This document shows positions 9,501-18,054 of a stretch of 64,000 nucleotides of DNA, piece after piece. Source of the stretch: G025836975 sp040391135 (lineage in GTDB: Bacteria > Pseudomonadota > Gammaproteobacteria > Burkholderiales > Burkholderiaceae_B); NCBI GenBank assembly GCA_040391135.1, contig JBEBYL010000012.1, positions 16,589-80,588 of the forward strand, written 5' to 3'. The notes beneath the pieces are model-generated. The model was not told the origin of the DNA, did not search any database, and worked only from the letters and a program-made list of their open reading frames with translations. Position numbers and translations under genes: made by a program. Each line of letters starts with the position of its first letter. The first letter of the stretch is position 1.

Positions 9501-9703
9501 TCCAGCGGCGCCGCCACGGTTTCGGCGATGACCTTGGGATTGGCGCCCGGATACTGGGCGCGCACGACCACCGATGGCGGGACCACTTCCGGATACTCGG
9601 AAATGGGCAGCTGAAAGACGGCCAGTCCCCCGGCCAGCAGTATCAGCACCGACAAGACGCCCGCAAAGATCGGACGATCGATAAAGAATTTGGAAATGTT
9701 CAT
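6518..9703 (-). CDS. RND multidrug efflux pump, inner-membrane proton antiporter (AcrB/MexF-like, HAE1 family)
   Basis: 1061 residues, full length for HAE1 pumps. It starts MNISKFFIDRPIFAGVLSV. TM4 carries GIVVDDAIVVVENVERNIAEG with the paired Asp residues of the proton relay. The first periplasmic domain contains FPASVESRIAYDPTQFVRSSI, and the last helices include LACKNAILIVEFARE and VPLVTSTGAGSEMRHAMGVAVFFGM. Sequence style is closer to MexF/BpeF pumps than to AcrB. It exports hydrophobic or amphipathic compounds from membrane and periplasm. Transcribed from the adaptor gene, about 24 bp downstream of it. Confidence 0.95.
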   Translation of the reverse strand: MNISKFFIDRPIFAGVLSVLILLAGGLAVFQLPISEYPEVVPPSVVVRAQYPGANPKVIAETVAAPLEESINGVENMLYMQSQANSDGNLAVTVNFHLGMDPDKAQQLVQNRVSQALPRLPEDVQRLGVTTVKTSPTLTMVVHLLSPDDRYDMTYLRNYAVLNIKDRLARIPGVGEVQIWGSGNYAMRVWLNPQKIAERGLTANDVVAAIREQNVQVAAGVIGASPTSPDVAMQLSVNAQGRLSTEEEFAAIVLKTSADGGVTRLGDVARIELDASEYGLRSLLDNKPAIGMGIMQSPGANALAVSDQVRAVMKELSADFPASVESRIAYDPTQFVRSSINAVIVTLLEAIALVVLVVILFLQTWRASIIPLLAVPVSIVGTFALMLAFGYTINALSLFGLVLAIGIVVDDAIVVVENVERNIAEGLTPRDATYRAMREVSGPIVAIALTLVAVFVPLAFMTGLSGQFFKQFAMTIAISTVISAFNSLTLSPALAALLLKGHHEKPDWLTRVMNRFLGGFFQRFNRFFNRSSERYAKGVSGVIGRKASSMGVYAVLLALTVAVSYVVPGGFVPAQDKQYLISFTQLPNGASLDRTEEVIRRMTDIALKQPGVESAIAFPGLSINGFTNSSSAGIVFVTLDPFKERKGDALSANGIAGALNQQYAAIKDAFIAVFPPPPVMGLGTVGGFKLQIEDRGAVGYAQLDAAAQAFMAAARKAPELGPAFSSFQINVPQLDVDLDRVKAKQLGVPVTDVFDTMQIYLGSLYVNDFNRFGRVYQVRAQADAPFRSQPEDILQLKTRTRSGDMVPLSSLVKVTPTYGPEMVVRYNGYTAADINSGPAPGYSSDQAQAAAERIAAETLPRGVKFEWTDLTYQQILAGNAGIWVFPISVLLVFLVLAALYESLTLPLAVILIVPMSILAALAGVWLTGGDNNIFTQIGLMVLVGLACKNAILIVEFARELELQGAAPLKAAIEASRLRLRPILMTSIAFIMGVVPLVTSTGAGSEMRHAMGVAVFFGMLGVTLFGLFLTPVFYVLLRSIGGRPLRSATTHEAPALAAHAGQ

Positions 9704-9727
9704 GAATATCCAGCGTTGTTCTTGGAA

Positions 9728-10945
9728 TCAGTTTGCCGACGCGACACGGCGGGCGGCCGATGCTGCCGCATCGGACCCTGCCTTATCGCCCGCGGCGTCG
9801 CCCGCCGCAAGGATAGGATGGGGAGAGACGGGGTCCCCGGGCCGGATGCGCTGAAGGCCGTTGACGACGATGCGCTCGCCCGCCTTCAAGCCGGCTTCCA
9901 CCACCCTGCCGCCCTGCTGGTTCGCTCCCAGGCGAACCTCGCGGTAAGCCGTTTTATTGCTGTCGTCCACCACGATCACGAAGCGCTTGTTCTGGTCCGT
10001 GCCTATGGCCTTTTCGTCGATCAGCACGGCATCGTGCGGCGCGCCGCCGCCAAGGCGTATGCGCGCATACAGGCCGGGAACCAGCGCTCCATCGGCGTTG
10101 TCGAACACGGCTCGCACGCGTATCGTTCCGGACGAGGTGTCCAGGCGGTTGTCCACCGATGCCAGCCGGCCGGGTCGCGGGTACCCGTCTTCATTGGCCA
10201 GCCCCAGGAAAACCGGCACCTGCGCCGCCAGGTCCGCCGAGCGCGCCGGGTTCACGAACTTCAGGAAGCTTTGCTCGTCCACATCGAAAGATGCATACAG
10301 CCGGGAAACCGAGACCAGCGATGTCAGGGCGGGGGAACTCGCGCCGGCGGTCACGACATTGCCCGCCGTGACTTCCGCGCGCGACACCCGGCCCGGAAAA
10401 GGCGCCACGATCCGGGTATGCTCAAGATCCAGTTCGGCCGACTCCAGCATGGCCTTCGCCGCTTGAAGGTTGGCGGACGCCTCGCGCGAGGCGTTGCGCT
10501 TTTCCTCGTAATCGCGCTTGGCTATGGCATTGTCGGCCAGCAGGCGGCTGCCTCGCGACAAGTCGGACGCCGTATAGGCGGCGCGGGCCTGCGCGGCGGC
10601 CAGCCGGGCCTTGGCCTGGTCGACCGCCGCCTGATAGGGGCGCGGATCGATGGTAAACAACAGGTCGCCCCGCTGCACCAGGCTGCCGTCCTTGAAATGC
10701 ACGGCCGTCAGCGTACCCGAGACGAGCGGCCGGATTTCCACACGATCGATCGCTTCCAGCCGTCCTGAAAATTCATGCCAGTCGGTGATGGTTTGTTTGG
10801 CGACGGTGGCGACATCGACGGCGGCCGCCGATGGCGCCGGGGCGCTCTGAACAGCGCCGGCATCGACCCGCAATGCAACAATTCCCGCTGCCACCAAAGC
10901 GGCGGCAACCATCGACATGGCGTAACGCTTACGCAATAAAAACAT
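9728..10945 (-). CDS. RND efflux periplasmic adaptor (membrane fusion protein)
   Basis: 405 residues from the ATG at 10945, preceded by AAGGA. An N-terminal hydrophobic anchor (AAALVAAGIVALRVDAG) has no lipobox Cys, so the protein is anchored or exported rather than lipidated. Typical adaptor blocks follow: FSGRLEAIDRVEIRPLVSGTLTAVHF, GSLVQRGDLLFTIDPRPYQAAVDQAKA (lipoyl half-motif and hairpin), DLEHTRIVAPFPGRVSRAEVTAGNVV (second half-motif), and a C-terminal membrane-proximal region with GLKAGERIVVNGLQRIRPGDPV. First gene of the efflux operon, divergent from a LysR gene. Confidence 0.93.
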   Translation of the reverse strand: MFLLRKRYAMSMVAAALVAAGIVALRVDAGAVQSAPAPSAAAVDVATVAKQTITDWHEFSGRLEAIDRVEIRPLVSGTLTAVHFKDGSLVQRGDLLFTIDPRPYQAAVDQAKARLAAAQARAAYTASDLSRGSRLLADNAIAKRDYEEKRNASREASANLQAAKAMLESAELDLEHTRIVAPFPGRVSRAEVTAGNVVTAGASSPALTSLVSVSRLYASFDVDEQSFLKFVNPARSADLAAQVPVFLGLANEDGYPRPGRLASVDNRLDTSSGTIRVRAVFDNADGALVPGLYARIRLGGGAPHDAVLIDEKAIGTDQNKRFVIVVDDSNKTAYREVRLGANQQGGRVVEAGLKAGERIVVNGLQRIRPGDPVSPHPILAAGDAAGDKAGSDAAASAARRVASAN

Positions 10946-11192
10946 GATTTTCCTTGAATAGATAAGTTGTTTTTCACCGGGACGGGAGCAGCGCCGCAAG
11001 GGGCAAGCTGTGTCCGTTTGCAAAACGCCGTATGAAAAACGGAAAGGTGAGAGTATTATTCATTCTTTGCGAAAACAGATAAATAATCATTTTCCGCTAA
11101 CACTATTCATTTTTAACGAACAATCTTTTTTCACCGGCAATCGCCAAACCTCTATATCCGGGACGACGATTACCGATTTTTCGGAATAAGCC
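10946..11192. promoter_or_regulatory. Divergent control region between the efflux operon and its LysR gene
   Basis: 247 bp, distinctly AT-rich between 11035 and 11180. Partial dyads are visible: CGGAAA (11040) against TTTCCG (11091), and ATTATT (11055) against AATAAT (11082). This fits a LysR-type binding region serving both promoters, but I cannot define exact promoter elements. Confidence 0.4.
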
Positions 11193-12227
11193 ATGGATCG
11201 TTTTCAAGCCATGCAGGTCTTTACCCGAGTGGTCGACGCCAACAGCTTCACTCTGGCGGCCGACACCCTGGGACTGCCTCGCGCCACTGTCACCACCACC
11301 ATCCAAAGCCTGGAGCGCTCACTGCAAGTGCGCCTGCTGAACCGGACCACCCGCCGGCTTAGCTTGACGCCGGACGGCGCAGCCTATTACGAACGTTGCG
11401 TACGCATACTGGCCGATGTCGAAGACGCCGAATCGTCCTTCCACGACGTAACGCGCGGACCGCGCGGCCGCCTGCGCATCGATGTCCCGCCTTCCATGGG
11501 CCGCCTGATTCTGATTCCGGCACTCTGCGATTTCCACGAGCGCTACCCCGATATCGAACTGGCCATAGGCATGAGCGACAGGCCGGTGGACATGGTGCAG
11601 GAGGCGGTCGACTGCGTGATAAGGGTGGGCGAATTGCAGGATTCCTCCATGGTGGCCAAGCGCATCGGCACGTTCGAGAGCCTGACCTGCGCCGCGCCGT
11701 CCTACATCGAGCGTCACGGCATACCCTCGTCCATCGACCAGCTCAAAGGCCACCAGGCCGTCCATTATTTTTCCAGCCGCAGCGGACGCGTCATAGACTG
11801 GAGCTTCATGATCAATGGCAAGCCGACCGACGTGCAGGTCAAAGGCGCCATTTCGGTCAACGACGCCGAAGCCTATGTCACCTGCGGCTTGAACGGATTC
11901 GGCATCATCCAGCCCTCCCGCTACATGGTTGCACCCCATTTGCACTCGGGCGCCCTGATCGAAGTGCTGTCCGAATGGAAGCCGCCATCCATGCCGATTT
12001 CGGTCGCCTATCTCCAGAATCGCCACTTGTCTCCCAAGGTCCGGGTGTTCGTGGACTGGATAAGCGAACTCTTCCAGCACTGCCCCTTGATGAGCGGATG
12101 CAAGGCGGAACACTTCAGCAAGGAATGCGAGTTCGCCGGCGAGCACAAATACAAGCAAAAGCCCATGCAGGGCAATTCGCTGCACGAACTCATCGCCAAC
12201 CACAACATGGCCGAAAGCGTGTTCTAA
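11193..12227 (+). CDS. LysR-family transcriptional regulator, likely for the divergent RND pump
   Basis: 344 residues. The N-terminal winged HTH is standard: MDRFQAMQVFTRVVDANSFTLAADTLGLPRATVTTTIQSLE, then LLNRTTRRLSLTPDGAAYYER. The effector domain begins RLRIDVPPSMGRLILIPALCDFHERYPDIEL and has AVDCVIRVGEL. The C terminus is about 40 residues longer than usual and Cys/Lys-rich (CPLMSGCKAEHFSKECEF). Divergent placement 247 bp from the adaptor gene suggests it controls the pump; the inducer is unknown. Confidence 0.88.
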   Translation: MDRFQAMQVFTRVVDANSFTLAADTLGLPRATVTTTIQSLERSLQVRLLNRTTRRLSLTPDGAAYYERCVRILADVEDAESSFHDVTRGPRGRLRIDVPPSMGRLILIPALCDFHERYPDIELAIGMSDRPVDMVQEAVDCVIRVGELQDSSMVAKRIGTFESLTCAAPSYIERHGIPSSIDQLKGHQAVHYFSSRSGRVIDWSFMINGKPTDVQVKGAISVNDAEAYVTCGLNGFGIIQPSRYMVAPHLHSGALIEVLSEWKPPSMPISVAYLQNRHLSPKVRVFVDWISELFQHCPLMSGCKAEHFSKECEFAGEHKYKQKPMQGNSLHELIANHNMAESVF

Positions 12228-12318
12228 AGCCGGACGGGCATGGCGTTTGCTTCTTCCGGACGAACGGAAGGGCCGGGCCGGCTGATCGGCGCCCTCTCCG
12301 CTATCCTGAGGAGAGCAC

Positions 12319-13698
12319 ATGAACGTCGCCATTGTCGGAACCGGTTATGTCGGCCTCGTTACGGGCGCATGCCTGGCCGAGGCCGGCCACGTTGTTACCT
12401 GCATTGATAACAATGCGGTAAAAATCGCCCAAATGCGGGAAGGCAGGCTGCCTTTTCACGAGCCCGGCCTGCAGGCCATCGTGCTGGCCCAACTGCATGG
12501 CGGAACGCTGCGCTTTTCAACCGATCTGGCCGGCGGGACCCGGCAGGCCCAGGTCGTCATGCTGGCCATCGGCACGCCCTCGGCGGCCGACGGCTGCGCC
12601 AATGTCGACAGCCTGCTGCTGTGCGCGAAAGCATTGGCGGGCACGCTGGATCATTCCTGCATACTCGCAATCAAGTCGACCGCTCCCGTGGGCACTTGCG
12701 AACAGGTGCAATCCTTCTTCAACGCGCGGCAAGGCCCCAGGCCGGACGCTGCACGCGTCGAGGTGGCGTCGAACCCCGAATTCCTGGCCGAGGGCCACGC
12801 CGTCGAGGACTTCAGAAAGCCGGACCGCATCGTCATCGGCACCGGAACGGCGCAGGCCGCGGACACGCTGTCCAGGCTTTATGCCCCGTTCGACCCGGAT
12901 GGCCGGCGTATTCTGCGCATGGACGTGCGCAGCGCGGAGTTTGCGAAATACGCCTGCAATGCCATGCTCGCCTCCAGGATATCGCTGGTGAATGAATTGG
13001 CGAACATCGCCGAGAAAATGCAGACCGACATGCGGGCTGTCTGCAAAGTCCTTGCCACGGACCATCGGATTGGCCCCGACTTCCTGCGTCCGGGCGCGGG
13101 TTACGGAGGCTCATGCTTGCCCAAGGATCTGCGCGCGCTTATCCGCACGGCGGAGCAATGCCAGGAACCGGCCTCTTTGCTGCGGGCCGTGGAAGAGGTG
13201 AACCAGCGCCAGGTCAGGCTGCTGTTCGATTCCATACAGCAATATTTCGGCGGGAGCTTGCGGGGACGCCGCATCGCGGTGTGGGGGCTGGCTTTCAAGC
13301 CGGGCACGGACGATGTCCGCGAAGCGCCCAGCCTGGCGCTTATACGTCTGTTGATCGACGCCGGAGCCACTGTGCGGGCTTACGACCCGGTGGTTTGCGC
13401 TTCGACTCCCAAGCTGGCAAGCCGGCCCGGGCTGGAACTGAGCCGTTCGGCTGTGCAGGCATGCCTGCACAGCGAAGTCCTGGTCGTCATGACGGAATGG
13501 CAGGAATTCACAGAACCCGATTTTTCCGCGCTTGCCGGCAGTCTTGAGTCCGGGGCCATTTTCGATGGGCGCAATCTGTATCGTCCCGAGCAACTGGCCC
13601 GCTTCCAATTGCGGCATTTCCGGGTTGGACAGAAGCTGCAGAGCAAGCCTATTGCGGCAAACCGCCCCGCGGCCATGCCGGCGCATTCCTGCCCATAG
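12319..13698 (+). CDS. ugd: UDP-glucose 6-dehydrogenase
   Basis: 459 residues. It oxidises UDP-glucose to UDP-glucuronate with NAD. It starts with the Rossmann motif MNVAIVGTGYVGLVTGACLAEAGH. Family signatures follow: AIKSTAPVGTCEQV, VASNPEFLAEGHAVEDF..PDRIVIG, and the catalytic region GAGYGGSCLPKDLRAL with the active-site Cys. The C-terminal domain has VWGLAFKPGTDDVREAPSL and GAIFDGRNLY. A good ribosome site (GAGGAGAG) precedes the ATG. UDP-glucuronate would feed exopolysaccharide or LPS modification, but no glycosyltransferase lies beside it. Confidence 0.93.
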   Translation: MNVAIVGTGYVGLVTGACLAEAGHVVTCIDNNAVKIAQMREGRLPFHEPGLQAIVLAQLHGGTLRFSTDLAGGTRQAQVVMLAIGTPSAADGCANVDSLLLCAKALAGTLDHSCILAIKSTAPVGTCEQVQSFFNARQGPRPDAARVEVASNPEFLAEGHAVEDFRKPDRIVIGTGTAQAADTLSRLYAPFDPDGRRILRMDVRSAEFAKYACNAMLASRISLVNELANIAEKMQTDMRAVCKVLATDHRIGPDFLRPGAGYGGSCLPKDLRALIRTAEQCQEPASLLRAVEEVNQRQVRLLFDSIQQYFGGSLRGRRIAVWGLAFKPGTDDVREAPSLALIRLLIDAGATVRAYDPVVCASTPKLASRPGLELSRSAVQACLHSEVLVVMTEWQEFTEPDFSALAGSLESGAIFDGRNLYRPEQLARFQLRHFRVGQKLQSKPIAANRPAAMPAHSCP

Positions 13699-13752
13699 CG
13701 AATCAGCGAACCGCGAATTCCATAACCAGATCTCGGCTCACGGAGAAAGGCA

Positions 13753-14241
13753 ATGCAAACAGACTGGGGATCTCTTTTCGAACTGACCATGTCCCCTTGG
13801 GAACTTGTCGTGCGGGGCACGATAGTCTACTGGTTCATCTTCGCGCTGCTGCGGCTGGCCGGCCGGCGCGATTTCGGATCGGTGGGGATGGCCAACATCC
13901 TGCTCCTGGTGATGATTGCCGACGCGGCGCAAAACGGCATGGCGGGCGAGTACAAGACCATCACGGAAGGCATGGTCCTGATCGCCACCCTGGTGTTCTG
14001 GAGCGTGCTCGTCGACCGCCTGTGCTACTTCGTGCCCGCGGCACGGATCGTCCTGGAGGCCAACCGCCTGTGCCTGGTCAAGGACGGCCAGATGCAGCGC
14101 CGGGGCATGCGCCGCGAGTACATAACCGAAGACGAACTGATGGCGGAATTGCGTAAAAAAGGCATCGACGATATTAAACAAGTCAGGCGCGCGTATATGG
14201 AGGAAGCCGGCGACATCAGTGTTCTGCCCTATCGGAGATGA
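13753..14241 (+). CDS. DUF421 (YetF-like) membrane protein
   Basis: 162 residues. Three N-terminal hydrophobic helices (VVRGTIVYWFIFALLRLAG, NILLLVMIADAAQ, MVLIATLVFWSVLVDRLC) and a small cytoplasmic domain with NRLCLVKDGQMQRRGMRREYITEDELMAELRKKGI and VRRAYMEEAGDISVL, both typical of DUF421/YetF. Function is unknown; relatives appear in stress or sporulation regulons. The 3' end overlaps the convergent ABC-fusion gene by 26 bp. Confidence 0.85.
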   Translation: MQTDWGSLFELTMSPWELVVRGTIVYWFIFALLRLAGRRDFGSVGMANILLLVMIADAAQNGMAGEYKTITEGMVLIATLVFWSVLVDRLCYFVPAARIVLEANRLCLVKDGQMQRRGMRREYITEDELMAELRKKGIDDIKQVRRAYMEEAGDISVLPYRR

Positions 14242-16963
14242 CTGGCGGCCTGGCCACTGCCAGCACCGTTGCCAACAATTCGCGGGGATCCACCGGCTTG
14301 GACACATGCACCTGGAAGCCCGCCAGCAAAGCGCGCAACCTGTGCTCGCGCTCCGCATAGCCCGACAGCGCGATGGCTGGCAGGCGCTGCGCTAGGGACG
14401 ACTTGCGTTGCGCTTCCATGTTCCTGATCTGCGCAATGACTTCATAGCCATCCGGCTCGCCCAGCGAAATATCGCAAATCAGCGCATTGGGCCACTGATC
14501 CGGCGCGCGCTCCCGCAAGGCGGACAATAGCGATAGCCCGGAAGCGAAAAGCTGAACCTCGCAGCCTTGGTCCGATAACACTTCCCCAACAAGCTGCCGG
14601 GCCTCTTCCTGGTCATCGGCAATATATACCGTCAGGCCTTTCAGCCTGCCGCCATCCGTCCACTCCTTGGGTGCAACGGGCGCCATCGAGGCGACAGCCC
14701 GCAAAGGCAGGTGAATGGAAAACGTCATGCCGCCGCCGTCGACCGATGGTCGGACCTGCAATCTGCCCCCCATCTGTTCAAGCACGCCGCCAACCCGTAG
14801 CGGATCGAGCACCGGAACCGCGGCTGGGGCCGCCTCGCCATCCGCCGCATCCGTCTGCTCTTGCGGCGCCAGCCGCCCATCGGTCACGGCGACCATGGCA
14901 TCGGTGCCGTCGCGTTCCACACGCAGCTCAAGGCGTTCGGACGGCGGCGTGAAGGCAATGGCGTTCTCGCATACTTCGCACAACACCTGTTGCAAGGCGC
15001 TGGGATCACCGGTAACCCGTAGCGAATCCGAACTGACCAAGGTATAAAGCACGATGCCTTTGGCGTCGATCTGTGGACGCATCGCATCCAGGACGCCCGC
15101 GACCAGGGTGGTCAGGTTCACCGGCTGCGCGCTCAGGCGGGCTCCTGATTCATTCAGCTCATTCTGCTGGCGCTGCAGATCCCACATCTGCGAATACATG
15201 CCTTTGGCCCGCAGCAATTGCGCATGCGTGCCGCGCTCCACGATGCGGCCATGGTCCATGACCAGAATGAGGTCGGCATCGATGATGGTCGACAGGCGAT
15301 GGGCAATGATCAATGTGCTGCGGCCCTGCGCAAGCGATTCAAGCTCACCTTGGATGGCCCGCTCCGTGCGGGTATCCAGAGCCGATGTCGCTTCGTCGAA
15401 CACCAGCAGCGGCGGATTCTTCAGTATGGCGCGCGCAATGGCGATGCGCTGACGCTCGCCGCCCGAAAGCTTGACCCCGCGCTCTCCCACCAAGGTGTCG
15501 TATTGGGCGGGCAGGCTTTGAATCAACTCATGGATGCGGGCGGCTTTGGCGGCCTCTATGACTTCCGCCAGCGACGCCCCCGCGCGCCCATAGGCGATGT
15601 TGTAGGCAATCGTATTGTTGAACAGGATCGAGTCCTGGGGCACGACGCCTATCGAGGCTCGCAGGCTTTTCAGGCTGACCGTGCGCACGTCCTGCCCATC
15701 GACCGCCACGCTGCCGCCGTCCACGTCGTAAAAACGCAAAAGCAGCCTGGCCAGGGTGGACTTGCCCGAACCGCTGCCGCCCACCACCGCCACCGTCGTC
15801 CCCGGCTCGATGCGGAAATCGACCTCATGCAGGATCTGGCGTCCCGGCTCATAGGAAAAATCGACTTGCTTGAAGGCCACCTCCCCGTCGCTCAATTGCA
15901 GGGGCGGCAAGTTTTTATCGGGATCGGTCTCGGGCGGATACCGCAGCAGGTCGGACATGCGTTCTGCATTGATAAGGGCTTCTCGCGCCTGGCGAAACAC
16001 CAGGCCCAGCGCGTTCAAGGGCAGGCATACCTGAATGACATAGGCGTTGACCAGCACCAGGTCGCCGACCGCCATCCTGCCTTCCACCACTTCCTGGCCG
16101 GCCAGGATCATGACGGCGGCCACCCCCAGCGCAATGATGCCGCTCTGGCCCACATGCAGGACGGACAGCGCCTTCTGATTGTCTATCCCGACCCCTATCC
16201 ACTTCCTCATGGTGTCTCGCAAGCGCTGCGATTCGAACGTCTCGCTGGTGTAGAACTTGACGGTCTCGTAGTTCAACAGGCTGTCGACCAGATGGCCGGC
16301 GGCCGACGAATCCAGTTCATTGAGCCGGCGCTGATAGGGAGTGCGTCTCTCGGTGAATACGACGGTATATATGCCATAAGCAATGAAGGTGACCGCCACA
16401 ATGCCGGCAAATCCAAGCCTGTAGGCAAACATCATGATCAAGACCACCGACACGATCTCGATCAGCGTTGGCAAGACCGTAAAAAGTGCCGTTCCGAGCA
16501 GGAAGCCCACACCCGCCGTGCCGCGCTGCACATCGCGCGAGAACATGCCGGTCTGGTGGCCTCCGTGAAATCTCACGCCCAGGCTGTGCAGGTGGTCGAA
16601 CATCCTGACGGTGAAATCGGCCACCGCCGTTTGGGTCACTCTCGCAAACACCAGATCGCGCAGTTCGGTGAACAGGCCGGAGGAGAAACGCAGCAGCGCA
16701 TAGGCCAGCAAGAGAAACACAGGCAACACCAGTTCGCCGTGTCCGGGCTCCAGACTGTCGACGATGCCTTTCAAGGCGACCGGCACCAGTACCGCCAGGA
16801 GCTTGGCTGTGACCAGCAAAGCCAGCGCGGCGCCCGTCCGCCGCCGGAACCGCCACAATACCTGGATGACCGCGTTTAGGATTTCGCGGCGGGCCAAGAT
16901 GGCCGAGCCCCCTCCTTTGCCCGGCCTGCGGCCATTTCGAATACCCTGATCAGCGCTTTCCAT
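14216..16963 (-). CDS. Atm1-like ABC exporter fused to a kinase-like ATPase domain and a response-regulator receiver domain
   Basis: About 915 residues from the ATG at 16963; a TTG at 17008, abutting the upstream stop, would add 15. Residues 25-310 form an ABC exporter membrane domain of Atm1/HMT1 type (FSRDVQRGTAGVGFLLG, SLLNYETVKFYTSE). Residues 355-590 are the ABC ATPase: Walker A GGSGSGKST, Q-loop VPQDSILF, signature LSGGE, Walker B LLVFDEATSALD, and AHRLSTI. Residues 610-755 resemble a histidine-kinase ATPase (EVCENAIAFTPP N-box, GGGMTFSIHLPL), but no phospho-acceptor His box precedes it and the G1 box is degraded (VTDGRLAP). Residues 774-910 are a receiver with acidic pair ADDQ, phospho-acceptor Asp in ICDISLGEPDG, LSGY and SKPVD. 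It is plausibly a transporter gated by phosphorelay. The ABC part is paralogous to the exporter at 62163-63953. Confidence 0.85.
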   Translation of the reverse strand: MESADQGIRNGRRPGKGGGSAILARREILNAVIQVLWRFRRRTGAALALLVTAKLLAVLVPVALKGIVDSLEPGHGELVLPVFLLLAYALLRFSSGLFTELRDLVFARVTQTAVADFTVRMFDHLHSLGVRFHGGHQTGMFSRDVQRGTAGVGFLLGTALFTVLPTLIEIVSVVLIMMFAYRLGFAGIVAVTFIAYGIYTVVFTERRTPYQRRLNELDSSAAGHLVDSLLNYETVKFYTSETFESQRLRDTMRKWIGVGIDNQKALSVLHVGQSGIIALGVAAVMILAGQEVVEGRMAVGDLVLVNAYVIQVCLPLNALGLVFRQAREALINAERMSDLLRYPPETDPDKNLPPLQLSDGEVAFKQVDFSYEPGRQILHEVDFRIEPGTTVAVVGGSGSGKSTLARLLLRFYDVDGGSVAVDGQDVRTVSLKSLRASIGVVPQDSILFNNTIAYNIAYGRAGASLAEVIEAAKAARIHELIQSLPAQYDTLVGERGVKLSGGERQRIAIARAILKNPPLLVFDEATSALDTRTERAIQGELESLAQGRSTLIIAHRLSTIIDADLILVMDHGRIVERGTHAQLLRAKGMYSQMWDLQRQQNELNESGARLSAQPVNLTTLVAGVLDAMRPQIDAKGIVLYTLVSSDSLRVTGDPSALQQVLCEVCENAIAFTPPSERLELRVERDGTDAMVAVTDGRLAPQEQTDAADGEAAPAAVPVLDPLRVGGVLEQMGGRLQVRPSVDGGGMTFSIHLPLRAVASMAPVAPKEWTDGGRLKGLTVYIADDQEEARQLVGEVLSDQGCEVQLFASGLSLLSALRERAPDQWPNALICDISLGEPDGYEVIAQIRNMEAQRKSSLAQRLPAIALSGYAEREHRLRALLAGFQVHVSKPVDPRELLATVLAVARPPVISDRAEH

Positions 16964-17008
16964 CAGTACGATCTCTATCCACGGTTCGCAACGCCGCGAT
17001 GGCGGCAA

Positions 17009-18037
17009 TTAGCATGCCCGCAGGAAAGCCAGGAATCGTCTTTCATCGGCGCGCAGTCCGGCGGGCGCGTTCAGGCTGACGCGCGGCGGAAGCTTTCCAT
17101 CCAGATAGGCTTGCGTCACAGCCGGGTGGATGTAACAGTCCCGGCATATGGCGGGGGTGTTGCCCAGCATTTGCGCGGCGGCCTTGTAGACGGCACCCAG
17201 GGCCGCCTTGTCGGGCGGCTGCGCCCCGCCGCCGCTGCGCTTCTGCAATTCGTTGAAAGCGAATACCGATGCTCCCCAGGTGCGGTAGTCCTTGGCGGTG
17301 AAATCGCCGCCCCCCGCTACCTTCAGATAGGCATTCACACAGCCGGAATCGACACAGTGCGTGCTTCCTTCCTCATCGCGGTACTGGAACAATTCGTGGC
17401 CGGGAATCTCCATGCAGCGCCTTATGGCCCGGGCAATCCTGCGGTCATTGATGGTGACGTCCTGCCGCACGCCGCTTTTACCGCGGAATTGAAAGCGGAT
17501 CCGGCTGCCCATGACGCTGGCATGCCGGCGCCGCAAGGTCGTCAAGCCGAAGGATTTATTGCTTTTGGCATATTCACGCGTCCCTATGCGGACCAGGGTC
17601 AGATCCAGAATCCTGACCACAAGGGCGGTGATCTTCTGGATCGTCGGGGCGTTCGATTGCATATCCCGCTCAACCCGGCGGCGTATGCGCGGCAAGGCAG
17701 CGCCGAATTGCTCCAGTTGCCGGTACTTGTCGGCATCCCGGATTTCCGTCCAGCGATCGTGATAGCGGTATTGCTTGCGTCCTCTGGCATCGCGGGCGGT
17801 AGCCTGGATATGCCCATTCGGATCCGGGCATATCCAGACGTCTTCGTAAGCGGGTGGGATGGCAAGGGCATTGATTCTGCTCAACACCCCGGCATCGCGG
17901 ACCGCCCTGCCCCGCGCATCGACATACCGGAAGCCCTTGCCGGCCCTTTTACGCGCTATTCCCGGTTCCGCATCAGAGGAATAAACCAGTTCCTCGCCTT
18001 CGGGCATCGCGGACACATCGGACGCGTCCTTCATCAT
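17009..18037 (-). CDS. DNA topoisomerase IB
   Basis: 342 residues, the usual size for bacterial poxvirus-like topoisomerase IB. It relaxes supercoils by a transient 3'-phosphotyrosyl bond. Landmarks: RKRAGKGFRYVDARGRAV, LAIPPAYEDVWICPDPNGHIQATARDARGRKQYRYH, RIGTREYAKSNKSFGLTTLR (catalytic Arg region), GGDFTAKDYRTWGAS (Lys and Arg) and the catalytic Tyr in CYIHP near the C terminus. It sits between a hemerythrin gene (17 bp upstream) and the ABC fusion gene, all on the minus strand. Confidence 0.93.
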   Translation of the reverse strand: MMKDASDVSAMPEGEELVYSSDAEPGIARKRAGKGFRYVDARGRAVRDAGVLSRINALAIPPAYEDVWICPDPNGHIQATARDARGRKQYRYHDRWTEIRDADKYRQLEQFGAALPRIRRRVERDMQSNAPTIQKITALVVRILDLTLVRIGTREYAKSNKSFGLTTLRRRHASVMGSRIRFQFRGKSGVRQDVTINDRRIARAIRRCMEIPGHELFQYRDEEGSTHCVDSGCVNAYLKVAGGGDFTAKDYRTWGASVFAFNELQKRSGGGAQPPDKAALGAVYKAAAQMLGNTPAICRDCYIHPAVTQAYLDGKLPPRVSLNAPAGLRADERRFLAFLRAC

Positions 18038-18054
18038 TCATGCGGTGATCGAAA

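Noticed and set aside
7319..10768. A 1149-codon open frame on the plus strand
   Set aside because: It is antisense to the RND pump and adaptor genes, is rich in His/Gln/Arg/Gly low-complexity text and matches no family; a GC-codon shadow.
15218..16879. A 553-codon open frame on the plus strand
   Set aside because: Antisense to the ABC exporter domain; compositionally typical of an antisense shadow.
17006..17008. TTG at 17008 as the ABC-fusion start
   Set aside because: It abuts the upstream stop and has no good ribosome site; the ATG at 16963 is preferred, though the TTG cannot be excluded.
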